Shown here piece after piece: positions 41,052-49,896 of a DNA stretch of 64,000 nucleotides. Position 1 is the stretch's first letter, and the number at the start of each line of letters is the position of its first letter. The notes beneath the pieces are model-generated. The model was given only the letters and a program-made list of their open reading frames with translations. It searched no databases and was not told the DNA's origin. The stretch is from Poriferisocius sp965208545 (GTDB lineage Bacteria; Actinomycetota; Acidimicrobiia; Acidimicrobiales; Bin134): assembly GCA_965208545.1 (NCBI GenBank), contig OZ242341.1:930001-994000 (forward strand). Reading direction: 5' to 3'. A program made the position numbers and the translations under genes.

Positions 41052-42116
41052 CTAAATCTCACCGGCCAAGAAGGCCAAGAGCACTCCGTTGGTGCGCTCG
41101 GGGTCTTCCTCGGGAATGAAGTGGCCGCTGCCGGCGGCGCGGGCCCGGTAGTCGGGGAAGTGGTCCACGAAGGAGTCGGCATAGGGGTTGCCGCTGGGGA
41201 TGTGGTCGTCGGCGGGGAATCCGTCTTCAAAAGCCTGGGGCATCAAGAACGCCGAGTACAGGTACAGCGCGGGATGGGGGTAGGTGCGGCCGAGGTCTTC
41301 GGGGCCGTATACCGGGAAAATCCCGAAGTCGGGGTGGCTGAACAGCAGGCCGGGGTGGTTCCACATCTCGGCCACCTGGGCCGGTGTTCGATACACCAGA
41401 TTGCCGTCGGCGTCGGGGAGGTGGAAGGGCAGGGCATCCCGGTAGTACGAGACGGCGTGGAAGTGGGAACCGGGCTGGTCGAATGCCTTCCGGTAGTGCT
41501 CCACGTCGTCGGTGTTCCAGTACTTGCTCGGATCCCAGTCGGACATGGCCCTTCCGGGGTCCTGGGCATTGCTGTCGGCCAGCGGGGCCTTCCACGGGGA
41601 ATGGGGCGGCGGACCGTAGCTGCCTTCCACGCCGCCGAAGATCGAGTTGATGAACTCGCCGGCGTGACTTTCCCAGAACTGCTCGGCCTCGGGCTCGCAC
41701 TTGAACCAGTAGCCGTGGATGCCCCACGGGATCCACACCGTGCACAGGGTGTCAATCAGCCCCAGCCGGGTGAACCGATCGGGGTACTCCAAGGCCGCCT
41801 TGAAGGCGATGATCCCACCCCAGTCGTGGCCCACCAGCGAACAGTGCTCGATGCCCAGGGCGTCGATGAAGTCCACGATGTCGCGGGCCAACAGGTCGCG
41901 GGTGACCCGGATGCGGGGCTTGTCGGTGCCGCCGTAGCCCCGGGTGTCGGGGGCGTAGACCCGGTAGTGCTCGGCCAGCGCCGGGATCTGGTGGCGCCAC
42001 ATGTGAGAGGTCTGGGGAAAGCCGTGCAACAGCACCACCGGGGGAGCCGCCTCATCGCCGGCGGCCAGGTAGTGAAACCGCAAACCGGCGGTATCGACGT
42101 GGTGGGACTCGATCAT
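41052..42116 (-). CDS. Alpha/beta hydrolase, epoxide hydrolase or dehalogenase-like
   Basis: A 354-residue hydrolase: VVLLHGFPQTSHMW (oxyanion loop HGFP), SLVGHDWGGIIAF (nucleophile Asp), a large cap region, and the C-terminal His in GSGHFIPEEDPE. The Asp nucleophile and HGFPQ are those of epoxide hydrolases and haloalkane dehalogenases. CAGGAG lies six bases before the ATG. Convergent with copA and divergent from an enoyl-CoA hydratase gene. Confidence 0.9.
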   Translation of the reverse strand: MIESHHVDTAGLRFHYLAAGDEAAPPVVLLHGFPQTSHMWRHQIPALAEHYRVYAPDTRGYGGTDKPRIRVTRDLLARDIVDFIDALGIEHCSLVGHDWGGIIAFKAALEYPDRFTRLGLIDTLCTVWIPWGIHGYWFKCEPEAEQFWESHAGEFINSIFGGVEGSYGPPPHSPWKAPLADSNAQDPGRAMSDWDPSKYWNTDDVEHYRKAFDQPGSHFHAVSYYRDALPFHLPDADGNLVYRTPAQVAEMWNHPGLLFSHPDFGIFPVYGPEDLGRTYPHPALYLYSAFLMPQAFEDGFPADDHIPSGNPYADSFVDHFPDYRARAAGSGHFIPEEDPERTNGVLLAFLAGEI

Positions 42117-42176
42117 GGAAGCTCCTGAAGAGGGTTATGAGGGGTACCTGACACTAGAACTGCGCCCGGCAGCGCA

Positions 42177-42182
42177 CAGTAT
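42177..42182 (+). promoter_or_regulatory. Candidate -10 hexamer (CAGTAT)
   Basis: CAGTAT lies exactly six bases before the ATG at 42189, supporting that start over a later ATG at 42207. Confidence 0.35.
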
Positions 42183-42188
42183 TCGCGG

Positions 42189-43109
42189 ATGGGCGAGACT
42201 AGGGAAATGGACTACCAGTACCTGACCTACGAGACGCTGGACGACGGAAAAGTCGCCCGCATCATGCTGAATCGGCCCGAGGCTCGCAACGCCCAGAACC
42301 GGGGGATGCTGGTGGAGCTCAACGAGGCCTTCCTGGTGGCCGAGGCCGACGACGACGTGCGGGTGGTGATCCTGGGCGGGGTGGGTCCGATGTTCTCGGC
42401 CGGTCATGACATGGGCACCAAGGTGAGCATCGAGGAGCGCATGCCCGGTTCCAACCAGCACCCCACCTGGCAGGTAAACGGCGGGCAGCGGCGGGGGTCG
42501 GAGAAGCTGATGCTCCAGGAGTGGCACTACTTCTTCGAGAACACCAAGCAGTGGCGCAACCTCCGCAAAATCACCATCGCCCAGGTGCAGGGGCCGGTGC
42601 TGGCCGCCGGGCTGATGCTCATGTGGTCGTGCGATTTGATCGTGGGGGCCGAGGACGCCTCCTTCGCCGATGTGGTGGGTACTCGGCTGGGCATGATGGG
42701 GGTGGAGTATTTCGCCCACCCGTGGGAGTTCGGCCCCCGCAAGACCAAGGAACTGCTGCTCACCGGTGATTCCATAGACGTCCACGAGGCCCACGCCATG
42801 GGCATGGTGGCCAAGGTGTTCCCCAACGAGACCCTTTCGGAACAGACCCTGGAGTTCGCCCAGCGCATCGGTGCGGTGCCCACCATGGCTGCGCTATTGA
42901 TCAAGGAGGCGGTGAACCAGACCATGGATGCGCAGGGATTCAACACCGCCCTGTCGGCGTGCTTCACCCTCCACCAACTTAATCACTCCCACTGGGCCTC
43001 CATCACCAACGGCGAATGGTGGATCGCCACCGAGGAGCACGGTGTGCCCCATTGGAAGGACGCCCCCAAGGTCCGACCAGCGACCAAGACCTCGCCCGGA
43101 GGCGGCTGA
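42189..43109 (+). CDS. Enoyl-CoA hydratase family protein
   Basis: A 306-residue crotonase-fold protein: ARIMLNRPEARNAQNRGMLVELN, FSAGHDMGTK (first oxyanion loop), VQGPVLAAGLMLMWSCDLIVGAEDASF (second). Slightly longer than usual, with an insert around residues 80-100. It probably acts on an acyl-CoA in the catabolic region that begins here. Confidence 0.9.
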   Translation: MGETREMDYQYLTYETLDDGKVARIMLNRPEARNAQNRGMLVELNEAFLVAEADDDVRVVILGGVGPMFSAGHDMGTKVSIEERMPGSNQHPTWQVNGGQRRGSEKLMLQEWHYFFENTKQWRNLRKITIAQVQGPVLAAGLMLMWSCDLIVGAEDASFADVVGTRLGMMGVEYFAHPWEFGPRKTKELLLTGDSIDVHEAHAMGMVAKVFPNETLSEQTLEFAQRIGAVPTMAALLIKEAVNQTMDAQGFNTALSACFTLHQLNHSHWASITNGEWWIATEEHGVPHWKDAPKVRPATKTSPGGG

Positions 43110-43122
43110 CCGGAAATCAGGC

Positions 43123-43128
43123 GATAAT
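43123..43128 (+). promoter_or_regulatory. Candidate -10 hexamer (GATAAT) for the catabolic operon
   Basis: GATAAT lies exactly six bases before the GTG at 43135 and matches the consensus at five of six positions; probably the main promoter of the genes that follow. Confidence 0.5.
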
Positions 43129-43134
43129 ACGACT

Positions 43135-44112
43135 GTGATCCCAGAGCGATATTCCGGCTACGAGACCCGGCTCCGGGCCGGCGCGGTGGACTTCACCCCC
43201 GTGCCTGGAGATGTAGCCGCCAACCTGGACAAGCTGACCGGCTGGATAGCCGAAGCGGCATCCGCCGGAGTAGGCCTGCTGGTGTTCCCCGAAGAAGCGT
43301 TGACCGGGGCGATCCACTGCAACGACTGCGAACGACTGGGCGGGCCGTGCGACCTGCACCGGTCACTGGCCGAGACCGTGCCCGGGCCGTCGACTGAAAC
43401 ATTGGCCCGGTTGGCTGCCGACCACGACATGTACTTGGTGGTGGGCATGATCGAGCAAGATCCCGAGGATCCCGACGCCCTCTACAACGCCGCCGCCGTG
43501 ATCGGCCCCGAGGGAATCCTCGGGACGTACCGCAAACTGCACTTGGGCTCGCTCCCGTTCGTGACTGAGGGCGTGTCATTTCGGCCCGGATGCAGCCTGG
43601 ACGTCTTCGAAACCCGCTACGGGCCCATCGGAGTGCAGATCTGCTACGACTTCTGGCTCAACCCGGAAGGCAGCCGACTTCAGGCCCTTCAAGGGGCGAG
43701 GATCATCGTCAATCCCACCGCGGCCTTCGCCGGCGGCCCCGACAAGGTGGAGTCCATGCGCCGGGTGGCCGCCACCCGAGGGCAGGAGAACTTCGTATTC
43801 ACCATCTCAGCCAACCAGGTGGGCGGCATCGACGCTGGCGAGGGCCTAGAGGACAGCTTCGACGGAGCGCTGCCGGCCAACTACGCCGGCCACAGCCTCA
43901 TCTGCGGCCCCCACTTTCCCGACTTCAGCCACATCTACGCCGAGGGGAGCGACACGGAGGGGCTGGTGATCGCCGACTTGGACTTCGAGGTGCTGCACCG
44001 CTGGGACGACGTGTGCCCATGGCGGCAATGGCGGGCTACTCACCAGTCGGGCACCTCAGAGCTGTTCGCCACCGAGTTCGCCAAACTTGTCCACGGCCCA
44101 CCGGCCCAATAG
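43135..44112 (+). CDS. Carbon-nitrogen hydrolase (nitrilase superfamily)
   Basis: A 325-residue C-N hydrolase from a GTG start. The Glu-Lys-Cys triad is visible: FPEEALTG (Glu at about residue 53), TYRKLHLGS (Lys about 134) and VQICYDFW (Cys about 169). It cleaves an amide, nitrile or N-carbamoyl bond. An N-terminal extension of Rv-type is absent. The next gene, a cupin, begins 12 bases after the stop. Confidence 0.9.
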   Translation: MIPERYSGYETRLRAGAVDFTPVPGDVAANLDKLTGWIAEAASAGVGLLVFPEEALTGAIHCNDCERLGGPCDLHRSLAETVPGPSTETLARLAADHDMYLVVGMIEQDPEDPDALYNAAAVIGPEGILGTYRKLHLGSLPFVTEGVSFRPGCSLDVFETRYGPIGVQICYDFWLNPEGSRLQALQGARIIVNPTAAFAGGPDKVESMRRVAATRGQENFVFTISANQVGGIDAGEGLEDSFDGALPANYAGHSLICGPHFPDFSHIYAEGSDTEGLVIADLDFEVLHRWDDVCPWRQWRATHQSGTSELFATEFAKLVHGPPAQ

Positions 44113-44124
44113 CGAAGGAGTGCC

Positions 44125-44529
44125 ATGAGCATAGAACCCAAGGTGTTGAAATTCGACGACATCGAATGGGTGGACGAGTCTGCCAACTCTGAAGCCCCTA
44201 GGGAGCTGATCGAAGAGGCCAAGAAGCTCGGCGCGGGGCGCAAGCGTGTGGCCCAAGGCGAGGGGGGTTTCTGGTGCCAGTACAGCACCATGCCCGCCGG
44301 CTACCACGTCCCACCGCATAGCCATGACCAGAATGAGCTGCTGATTGTGGTGTCGGGCGGGTGCGAGGTGTGGCCCATGGGCGCCGACGGTCCATCGATG
44401 GAGCTGGGGCCGAAGGACTCGGTCATTCTGGCCGCCAACCACAAGTACTCCTTCACTTGCGGCCCCGACGGCATGGAGTTCTTCGTGATGCGCCCCGGCG
44501 ACTCGGCGTCATCGTTCGAAGAGTCCTGA
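44125..44529 (+). CDS. Cupin-fold protein
   Basis: A 134-residue single cupin: YHVPPHSHDQNELLIVVSGGCEVWPMG holds the metal-binding H-H-E set, and a second motif GPKDSVILAANHKYSFTCG follows. GAAGGAG lies six bases before the ATG. Probably a metal-dependent enzyme or sensor for a pathway intermediate. Confidence 0.85.
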   Translation: MSIEPKVLKFDDIEWVDESANSEAPRELIEEAKKLGAGRKRVAQGEGGFWCQYSTMPAGYHVPPHSHDQNELLIVVSGGCEVWPMGADGPSMELGPKDSVILAANHKYSFTCGPDGMEFFVMRPGDSASSFEES

Positions 44530-44539
44530 AGGCGGTTCT

Positions 44540-45844
44540 TTGGCGCCACTTGACGTTGCGGTCGTAGGAGCGGGTCCGGCTGGCCTCATCCTGGCCCGGC
44601 GCCTGGCGCAGACATCGGCCGCCTTCGAGCTATTCGAGCGCCATGCCGATGTGGGCGGCATCTGGAATATCGACGCTCCGGGCTCGCCGATGTACGAGAC
44701 CGCCCACTTCATCTCGTCGCGCACCATGTCGGGATTCGACGGCTTCCCCATGCCCGAGCACTATCCGGACTACCCCGGCTACCAGCAGCTTTTGGCTTAC
44801 ATCCAGGCCTTCGCCGACGAGTTCGATCTCCATCGCCATGTTCGATTCAACACCCCGGTGGACCGGGCCGCCCTCGGGTCCGACGGGCTGTGGGAGCTTC
44901 AACTCGGCACCGGGGAGACCTGTCACAGCCGGTATCTGATCTGCGCCAACGGGGTGAATTGGGAACCCCACGAGGTGAGCTGGCCGGGGGAATTCAACGG
45001 GGAAGTGCGCCACTCGGTCACCTACCGGTCGCCGGACGAGTTCACCGGCAAGCGGGTGTTGGTGGTGGGCGCGGGCAACTCCGGTGCCGACATTGCCTGC
45101 GACGCGTCGGTCAGCGCCGATCAGGCCTTCTTGAGCGTGCGCCGGGGCTATCACTTCATCCCCAAATTCATCGCCGGGACGCCTTCCGACGTGTTCGGCG
45201 AACGGGGGCCCAACCTGCCCCATTGGCTGGAGGTCCGCTTCTTCCAGGTGCTGTTGCGGATGATCAACGGCGATCTGCGCCGCTACGGACTCCCCAAGCC
45301 CGACCACAAGCTCTTTGAGTCACACCCGCTGATGAACTCGCTGATCCTGCACCACTTGGGCCACGGCGATTGCATCGCCAAGCCTGATGTCGAACGGCTC
45401 GACGGCGACCATGTGGTGTTCGTCGACGGGAGCCGGGAGCAGATCGACCTGGTGATCGCCGCCACCGGCTTTGATCGCTATATCCCATTTCTGGCCGACG
45501 GGCTGTTGGAGTTCAAGAAGGGTCGTCCCCAGCTCTACCTGGGCATTTTCGCCCGCGACTGCCCCAACCTTGCCGCTCTGGGTTATGTGGAATTCGCCTC
45601 GGCCGCCTATTCGCATTTCGAGAAGATGGCCGAGCTGATCGTGGCCGACGCCACCGCGCCCCCGGGGTCGGCGACGGCGCGGGCATTCCAGGGCCTGAAG
45701 GCCAACCACCACCCCGACGTGAGAGGCGGCCGCCGGTATATCGACACCGACCGCCACGCCGACTACGTCGAGATCAGGGCCTACCGGAAGATCCTCGCCC
45801 AGGTGCGCAAGAAGGTCGGCCTTCCCAAAGGAGGGAACCCATGA
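44540..45844 (+). CDS. Flavin-containing monooxygenase
   Basis: A 434-residue FMO/Baeyer-Villiger-like enzyme: FAD motif VVGAGPAGLILARRL, the identifying sequence near VGGIWNIDAPGSPMYE, and NADPH motif VVGAGNSGADIACDAS; ATGFD closes the C-terminal domain. It would hydroxylate a nitrogen, sulfur or ketone substrate. The TTG start lies ten bases after the cupin gene. Confidence 0.9.
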   Translation: MAPLDVAVVGAGPAGLILARRLAQTSAAFELFERHADVGGIWNIDAPGSPMYETAHFISSRTMSGFDGFPMPEHYPDYPGYQQLLAYIQAFADEFDLHRHVRFNTPVDRAALGSDGLWELQLGTGETCHSRYLICANGVNWEPHEVSWPGEFNGEVRHSVTYRSPDEFTGKRVLVVGAGNSGADIACDASVSADQAFLSVRRGYHFIPKFIAGTPSDVFGERGPNLPHWLEVRFFQVLLRMINGDLRRYGLPKPDHKLFESHPLMNSLILHHLGHGDCIAKPDVERLDGDHVVFVDGSREQIDLVIAATGFDRYIPFLADGLLEFKKGRPQLYLGIFARDCPNLAALGYVEFASAAYSHFEKMAELIVADATAPPGSATARAFQGLKANHHPDVRGGRRYIDTDRHADYVEIRAYRKILAQVRKKVGLPKGGNP

Positions 45845-46653
45845 CCCGAAGCTCAGCTCTCATCACCGGCGCGGCCTCCGGCATCGGCGCCGCCGTAGCC
45901 AGCCGTTTTGCCCAGAGGGGATATCACGTCATCGCAGTAGACCGCACCGCAGAACTAGCCAAACAGGCTGCGGCCAAGATCAGCCCGGATTCCACTGCGG
46001 TGGGCTGCGATCTAGCCGACGACCAAAGTCTCGCTGAACTGTGCGATCGGATCTCCGGTGAATGGCGCCAAGAACTCGACGTGCTGGTCTGCAACGCCGG
46101 GGTCATCATCCCCGACCACGTTGTGGGGCTGACTCCTGAGCAACTCGATCTTCACGTTGACGTGATGCTGCGCTCGCCGATCCAGCTCATCCGGGCCGCA
46201 TTGCCCGAGTTCTTGGCCCGCGATCGCGGCCACCTGATGGCTACCGTGTCGCTGGGCGGGATCTGCCCCCTGCCGGCGTCAGCCGCCTACTCGGCGGCCA
46301 AGGCTGGGATGCGAGCCTTTCTGGCCGCGCTCAACACCGAGTTGTGGGACACCAACGTTCACGTGTGCGGCATCTATCCCACCGCGGTGGACACCCCAAT
46401 GCTGCAACACGAAGCCCGGGCCGGCGGCAGCGCCCTCAACTTCCTCAGCGCGGTTAGGACGGTGGACGAGGTAGCCGACGCCTACGAGCGGGCTCTGGAC
46501 AAGCCAAAGCTGGAGACCTACGTGCCGTTCCACGAGAGCCTGTCGGCGCGGGCCGCACAGTGGACTCCGGCCCTCATTCCCCGCATCTACCCCGCCTTTC
46601 GCCGCATCGGCGAGCGCGGCCGTCAGAAGTACCTGAAGCGGATCGACGGCTAA
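45841..46653 (+). CDS. Short-chain dehydrogenase/reductase
   Basis: A 270-residue SDR: ITGAASGIGAAVASRF (NAD(P) loop), CNAGVI, and the catalytic Ser with AYSAAKAG (Tyr and Lys). The ATG overlaps the FMO stop by four bases, so the two enzymes probably act in sequence, oxidation followed by dehydrogenation or reduction. Confidence 0.92.
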   Translation: MTRSSALITGAASGIGAAVASRFAQRGYHVIAVDRTAELAKQAAAKISPDSTAVGCDLADDQSLAELCDRISGEWRQELDVLVCNAGVIIPDHVVGLTPEQLDLHVDVMLRSPIQLIRAALPEFLARDRGHLMATVSLGGICPLPASAAYSAAKAGMRAFLAALNTELWDTNVHVCGIYPTAVDTPMLQHEARAGGSALNFLSAVRTVDEVADAYERALDKPKLETYVPFHESLSARAAQWTPALIPRIYPAFRRIGERGRQKYLKRIDG

Positions 46654-46687
46654 CCGCGGCGCCTCGACCCACCATTACGGTGGGGGC

Positions 46688-47647
46688 ATGGGAAATCGTC
46701 TAGACGGCAAAGTGGCAATCGTGACCGGGTCAGGGGGTGGCATCGGGCGAGAGCATGCCCATCTGCTGGCTTCTGAGGGGGCCAAAGTGCTGGTCAACGA
46801 CCTGGGCCTTCGCAAGACCCCCGATGGGGTGGCGGCCAACGCCGAGCGGGTGGCGGGCGAGATCATCGATGCCGGAGGCGAGGCGGTGGCCAGCAGCACC
46901 TCGGCTACTTGGGACGGCGCAGCTGAGATCGTGCAGCAGGCGGTAGACACCTTCGGCCGCCTCGACATCCTGGTCAACAACGCCACCGCGGGGCGCAACA
47001 ACGATATCTGGCGCTTCACCGAGGAGGAGTGGGACCTCACCGTGAATGTCAACCTCAAGGGTTATTTCGCCATGATCAAGCACGCCGTGCCCCATCTGGT
47101 GCAGCAGGAGACCAGCGCGATCATCAACACCAGCTCGGGTTCGGGTTTCGGCCATCCGTCGCACTGTGCCTACTCGGCAGCAAAAGAGGGTGTGATCGGA
47201 TTGACCCGCACCGCGGCCCGGGAGCTGGGCCGCTTTGGGGTGCGGTGCAATGCCATCCGGCCCCGTGCCGAAGGGGCGTCAACCGCCGAGTACGCCATCC
47301 GCACCGCCCGGTGGACTGATCTCATGGCCATCACCATGGCCCCTCGGGGTGCCTCCTCGGCCCCGGCTCCCGATACCAGCTCCGACGCGCTGGCCCCCCG
47401 CAAGATCGCTCCGCTGGTGGTGTGGCTGTGTACCGACGCCGCCCGCCATGTGACCGGGCGCACCTTCCACATCTCCGGCGACATCGTGAGCCGCCTCAGC
47501 GAGCCGGAACGGGAGCTGGCCGTTTATCAAGAAGACGGCCTCAGCCTCGATGCCCTCGATGCATACCACGGCCGCCACCTCACCGAAGACCTCACCAACG
47601 ACTACCTCCTCGAAGACCGCCCCGACCTCCAAGTCTTCGAGCTGTAG
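46688..47647 (+). CDS. Short-chain dehydrogenase/reductase, long type
   Basis: A 319-residue SDR: VTGSGGGIGREHAHLL, NNATAG, and AYSAAKEG. The longer C-terminal part (YQEDGLSLDALDAYHGRHLTEDLTNDYLL) resembles SDRs linked to multifunctional beta-oxidation. GGTGGGGG before the ATG serves as ribosome-binding site. Confidence 0.9.
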   Translation: MGNRLDGKVAIVTGSGGGIGREHAHLLASEGAKVLVNDLGLRKTPDGVAANAERVAGEIIDAGGEAVASSTSATWDGAAEIVQQAVDTFGRLDILVNNATAGRNNDIWRFTEEEWDLTVNVNLKGYFAMIKHAVPHLVQQETSAIINTSSGSGFGHPSHCAYSAAKEGVIGLTRTAARELGRFGVRCNAIRPRAEGASTAEYAIRTARWTDLMAITMAPRGASSAPAPDTSSDALAPRKIAPLVVWLCTDAARHVTGRTFHISGDIVSRLSEPERELAVYQEDGLSLDALDAYHGRHLTEDLTNDYLLEDRPDLQVFEL

Positions 47648-47706
47648 CCCAGATTGCCCGGTTTCGCCGCCGGGAATTTACCGCGGGGAGTGCAATAGTC
47701 TGGGGC

Positions 47707-48972
47707 ATGGCCCAAAACCAGGCTGACCAGCGCTACATGATCTTGTCTTCGGACACCCATGCCGGCGCCCAGACCCGCACCTACAAGGAGTTCTTGGACC
47801 CCGCCTGGCACGACGAATTCGACGCATGGGAGGCGGCCATCACCAATCCGTGGGTCGACCTGCGGGACATGGACGCGGCCAAGGTCAACTGGGACAGCGA
47901 CGCTCGCACTGAGGCCTGCGACGCCGAGGGGATCACCGGCGAGGTGTTGTTTCCCAACACGCTCACTCCCTTTTACGACATCCTCGTCCACCTGTCCGGC
48001 GTGCCTGACACTGCGTCGGCTTATGCCCGCCGATGGGCTGGTCTGCAAGCCCACAACCGTTGGCTAGTGGAGTTCTGCGGCTACGAGCCCAAGCGGCGCA
48101 AGGGCCTCATCCAACTGCTACCCAACGACCTCGACGACGCCATTGCCGAAGTGCGGTGGGCGGCTGAGACCGGGGTGATCGGCGGGGTGATGATCCCCGC
48201 CATCCCGCCCAACCACGTGGTCGACCCCTTCTTCCATCCCCGCTACGACCCGCTGTGGGATGTGTGCAGCTCGCTGGAGATGCCGGTCCACCAGCACATG
48301 GGCTCGGGCTGCCCCGATTTGGGCGACGATCCGGTGGCTTGGGGAGTGACGTTCACCGAGTACGAGTTGTGGCCCAAGCGCACGCTCATCCACCTCATCT
48401 TGGGCGGGGTGTTTGAGCGCTTCCCCAATTTGCGAGTGGTGTGGACCGAGATGTGGGGGATGCGGTGGATCCTCGAAGAGCTGAACCGCATCGACCAGCG
48501 GCTCCGCAACATCCAGAGCAAGTACGCCCACGACCCCCACACCCTCAACTACGCCCCCACCTTCGGCTCCGAAACGGTGGACGGACTGTCGCTGTCGCCC
48601 CTCGAGTACTGGCAGCGCAATTGCCGCATCGGGGCCTCCATGCTGCCCCGGGCCGAGGTCCAATACCGCCACGCGGTGGGGGTGGACACCATCATGTGGG
48701 GGGCCGACTTCCCCCACGACGAGGGCTCCATCGGCTACACCACCGAAGCACTGGCCGCCACGATGTGGGACGTGCCGGAAGACGAGTGCCAAAAGATGCT
48801 CACCGATGTGGCCGCCGATCTCTACCGCTTCGATACCGAGGCCCTAGCTCCCATCGCGGCCCGCATCGGCCCCCCAGTGGCCGAGGTCCACACCCCTCTG
48901 GACGAGCTTCCTGAGTCCAAGAGCCTGTCATTCAACACTGAGCCAGCACTCGAATCGGTGATCACCTCATGA
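47707..48972 (+). CDS. Amidohydrolase family protein (amidohydrolase_2)
   Basis: A 421-residue metal-dependent hydrolase: MILSSDTHAG in place of the more usual DxHxH at the start, VHQHMGSGCPDL, RVVWTEMWG, and IMWGADFPHDEG with the C-terminal metal Asp. Members hydrolyse rings or decarboxylate aromatic acids. ATG 47707 chosen because upstream in-frame sequence overlaps the SDR gene and does not look native. Confidence 0.9.
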   Translation: MAQNQADQRYMILSSDTHAGAQTRTYKEFLDPAWHDEFDAWEAAITNPWVDLRDMDAAKVNWDSDARTEACDAEGITGEVLFPNTLTPFYDILVHLSGVPDTASAYARRWAGLQAHNRWLVEFCGYEPKRRKGLIQLLPNDLDDAIAEVRWAAETGVIGGVMIPAIPPNHVVDPFFHPRYDPLWDVCSSLEMPVHQHMGSGCPDLGDDPVAWGVTFTEYELWPKRTLIHLILGGVFERFPNLRVVWTEMWGMRWILEELNRIDQRLRNIQSKYAHDPHTLNYAPTFGSETVDGLSLSPLEYWQRNCRIGASMLPRAEVQYRHAVGVDTIMWGADFPHDEGSIGYTTEALAATMWDVPEDECQKMLTDVAADLYRFDTEALAPIAARIGPPVAEVHTPLDELPESKSLSFNTEPALESVITS

Positions 48973-49451
48973 TCACAGGGATGAACCATGCGGTGCTGTA
49001 TGTGCGGGATGCCCGCCGCCAGCAGGAGTTCTACACCGACGTGCTGGGGTTTGAGACCATCATCGACGAACCTGGACAATTCGTGTTCATGCGGGCCCCG
49101 GCGTCGGAGAACCATCATGACATCGCCTTCTTTTCCATCGGCGACGGGGCTGAGCCGTCGTCGGCCGGCCGCCGGTCCGTGGGGATGTACCACATCGCCT
49201 GGGAGGTGCCCACCCTGGATGAGCTGGCCGCCATTCGCCAGCGGCTGGTGGAGGCCGGTGCCCTGTACGGCGAGAGCGACCACGGGGCCAACAAGAGCCT
49301 GTACGCCAAGGATCCCGACGGTTTGGAGTTTGAGGTGATGTGGCTGGTTCCCGCCGAGCACTGGGGCGACGAGGAGAACCAGGCGATTATCCGCCCCTTG
49401 GACCTGGCCCACGAGCAGCGCCGCTTTGCTGAATTGGCCGCCGGCGACTAG
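48969..49451 (+). CDS. VOC-family dioxygenase-like protein
   Basis: A 160-residue VOC protein: MNHAVLYVRDARRQQEFYTDVLGFETI, MYHIAWEVPTLDEL and GLEFEVMW, giving the His-His-Glu metal site of extradiol-type dioxygenases. It overlaps the amidohydrolase gene by four bases, so it is likely the next step. Confidence 0.9.
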   Translation: MITGMNHAVLYVRDARRQQEFYTDVLGFETIIDEPGQFVFMRAPASENHHDIAFFSIGDGAEPSSAGRRSVGMYHIAWEVPTLDELAAIRQRLVEAGALYGESDHGANKSLYAKDPDGLEFEVMWLVPAEHWGDEENQAIIRPLDLAHEQRRFAELAAGD

Positions 49452-49853
49452 ATGATCGAGGCCACTGCCATGAATCTCACCAACCAGTACTGCTATTTCT
49501 ACGACGACGACCTATTCGTGGACACCGATAGGGAAGGATTCCGCCGTCGGGTCATCAACGGCGACGGGCTCCAGCTTTGCTTCTGGCGCATCGCCGGAGG
49601 CGCCACCGGGTCGTTCCTGCACCGCCACGAAGATCACGAGCAACTCGGCATCATCGTGCGGGGCAAGCTCGACTTTCGCATCAACGACGATCCGGACAGC
49701 AAGGAGCGGGTGGTGTTGGGCGAGGGCGAGGCCTATATCGCGCCCAAGGGGGTATGGCACGGCGACTCGGTGTTCATCGGCGACGACGAGTACGGGGAGT
49801 GCTGGATTCTCGACGTGTTCACCCCGCCTCGCGACGACCTGCTGGCCGGCTAG
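49452..49853 (+). CDS. Cupin-fold protein
   Basis: A 133-residue cupin: FLHRHEDHEQLGIIVRGKLDFRIND (metal site H-H-E) and IAPKGVWHGDSVFIGDD. It begins at the base after the VOC stop codon; an ATG 18 bases later is also possible. Likely metal-binding enzyme or regulator in the same pathway. Confidence 0.85.
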   Translation: MIEATAMNLTNQYCYFYDDDLFVDTDREGFRRRVINGDGLQLCFWRIAGGATGSFLHRHEDHEQLGIIVRGKLDFRINDDPDSKERVVLGEGEAYIAPKGVWHGDSVFIGDDEYGECWILDVFTPPRDDLLAG

Positions 49854-49896
49854 CTCATGTCCGACTCCATCTCCCGGCCGCTCAAGAGCTAACCCA

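Noticed and set aside
49857..49893. An 11-codon frame before hyuA sharing its first bases (ATGTCCGACT)
   Set aside because: Too short to support, no clear ribosome-binding site, and the shared ten bases may be chance.
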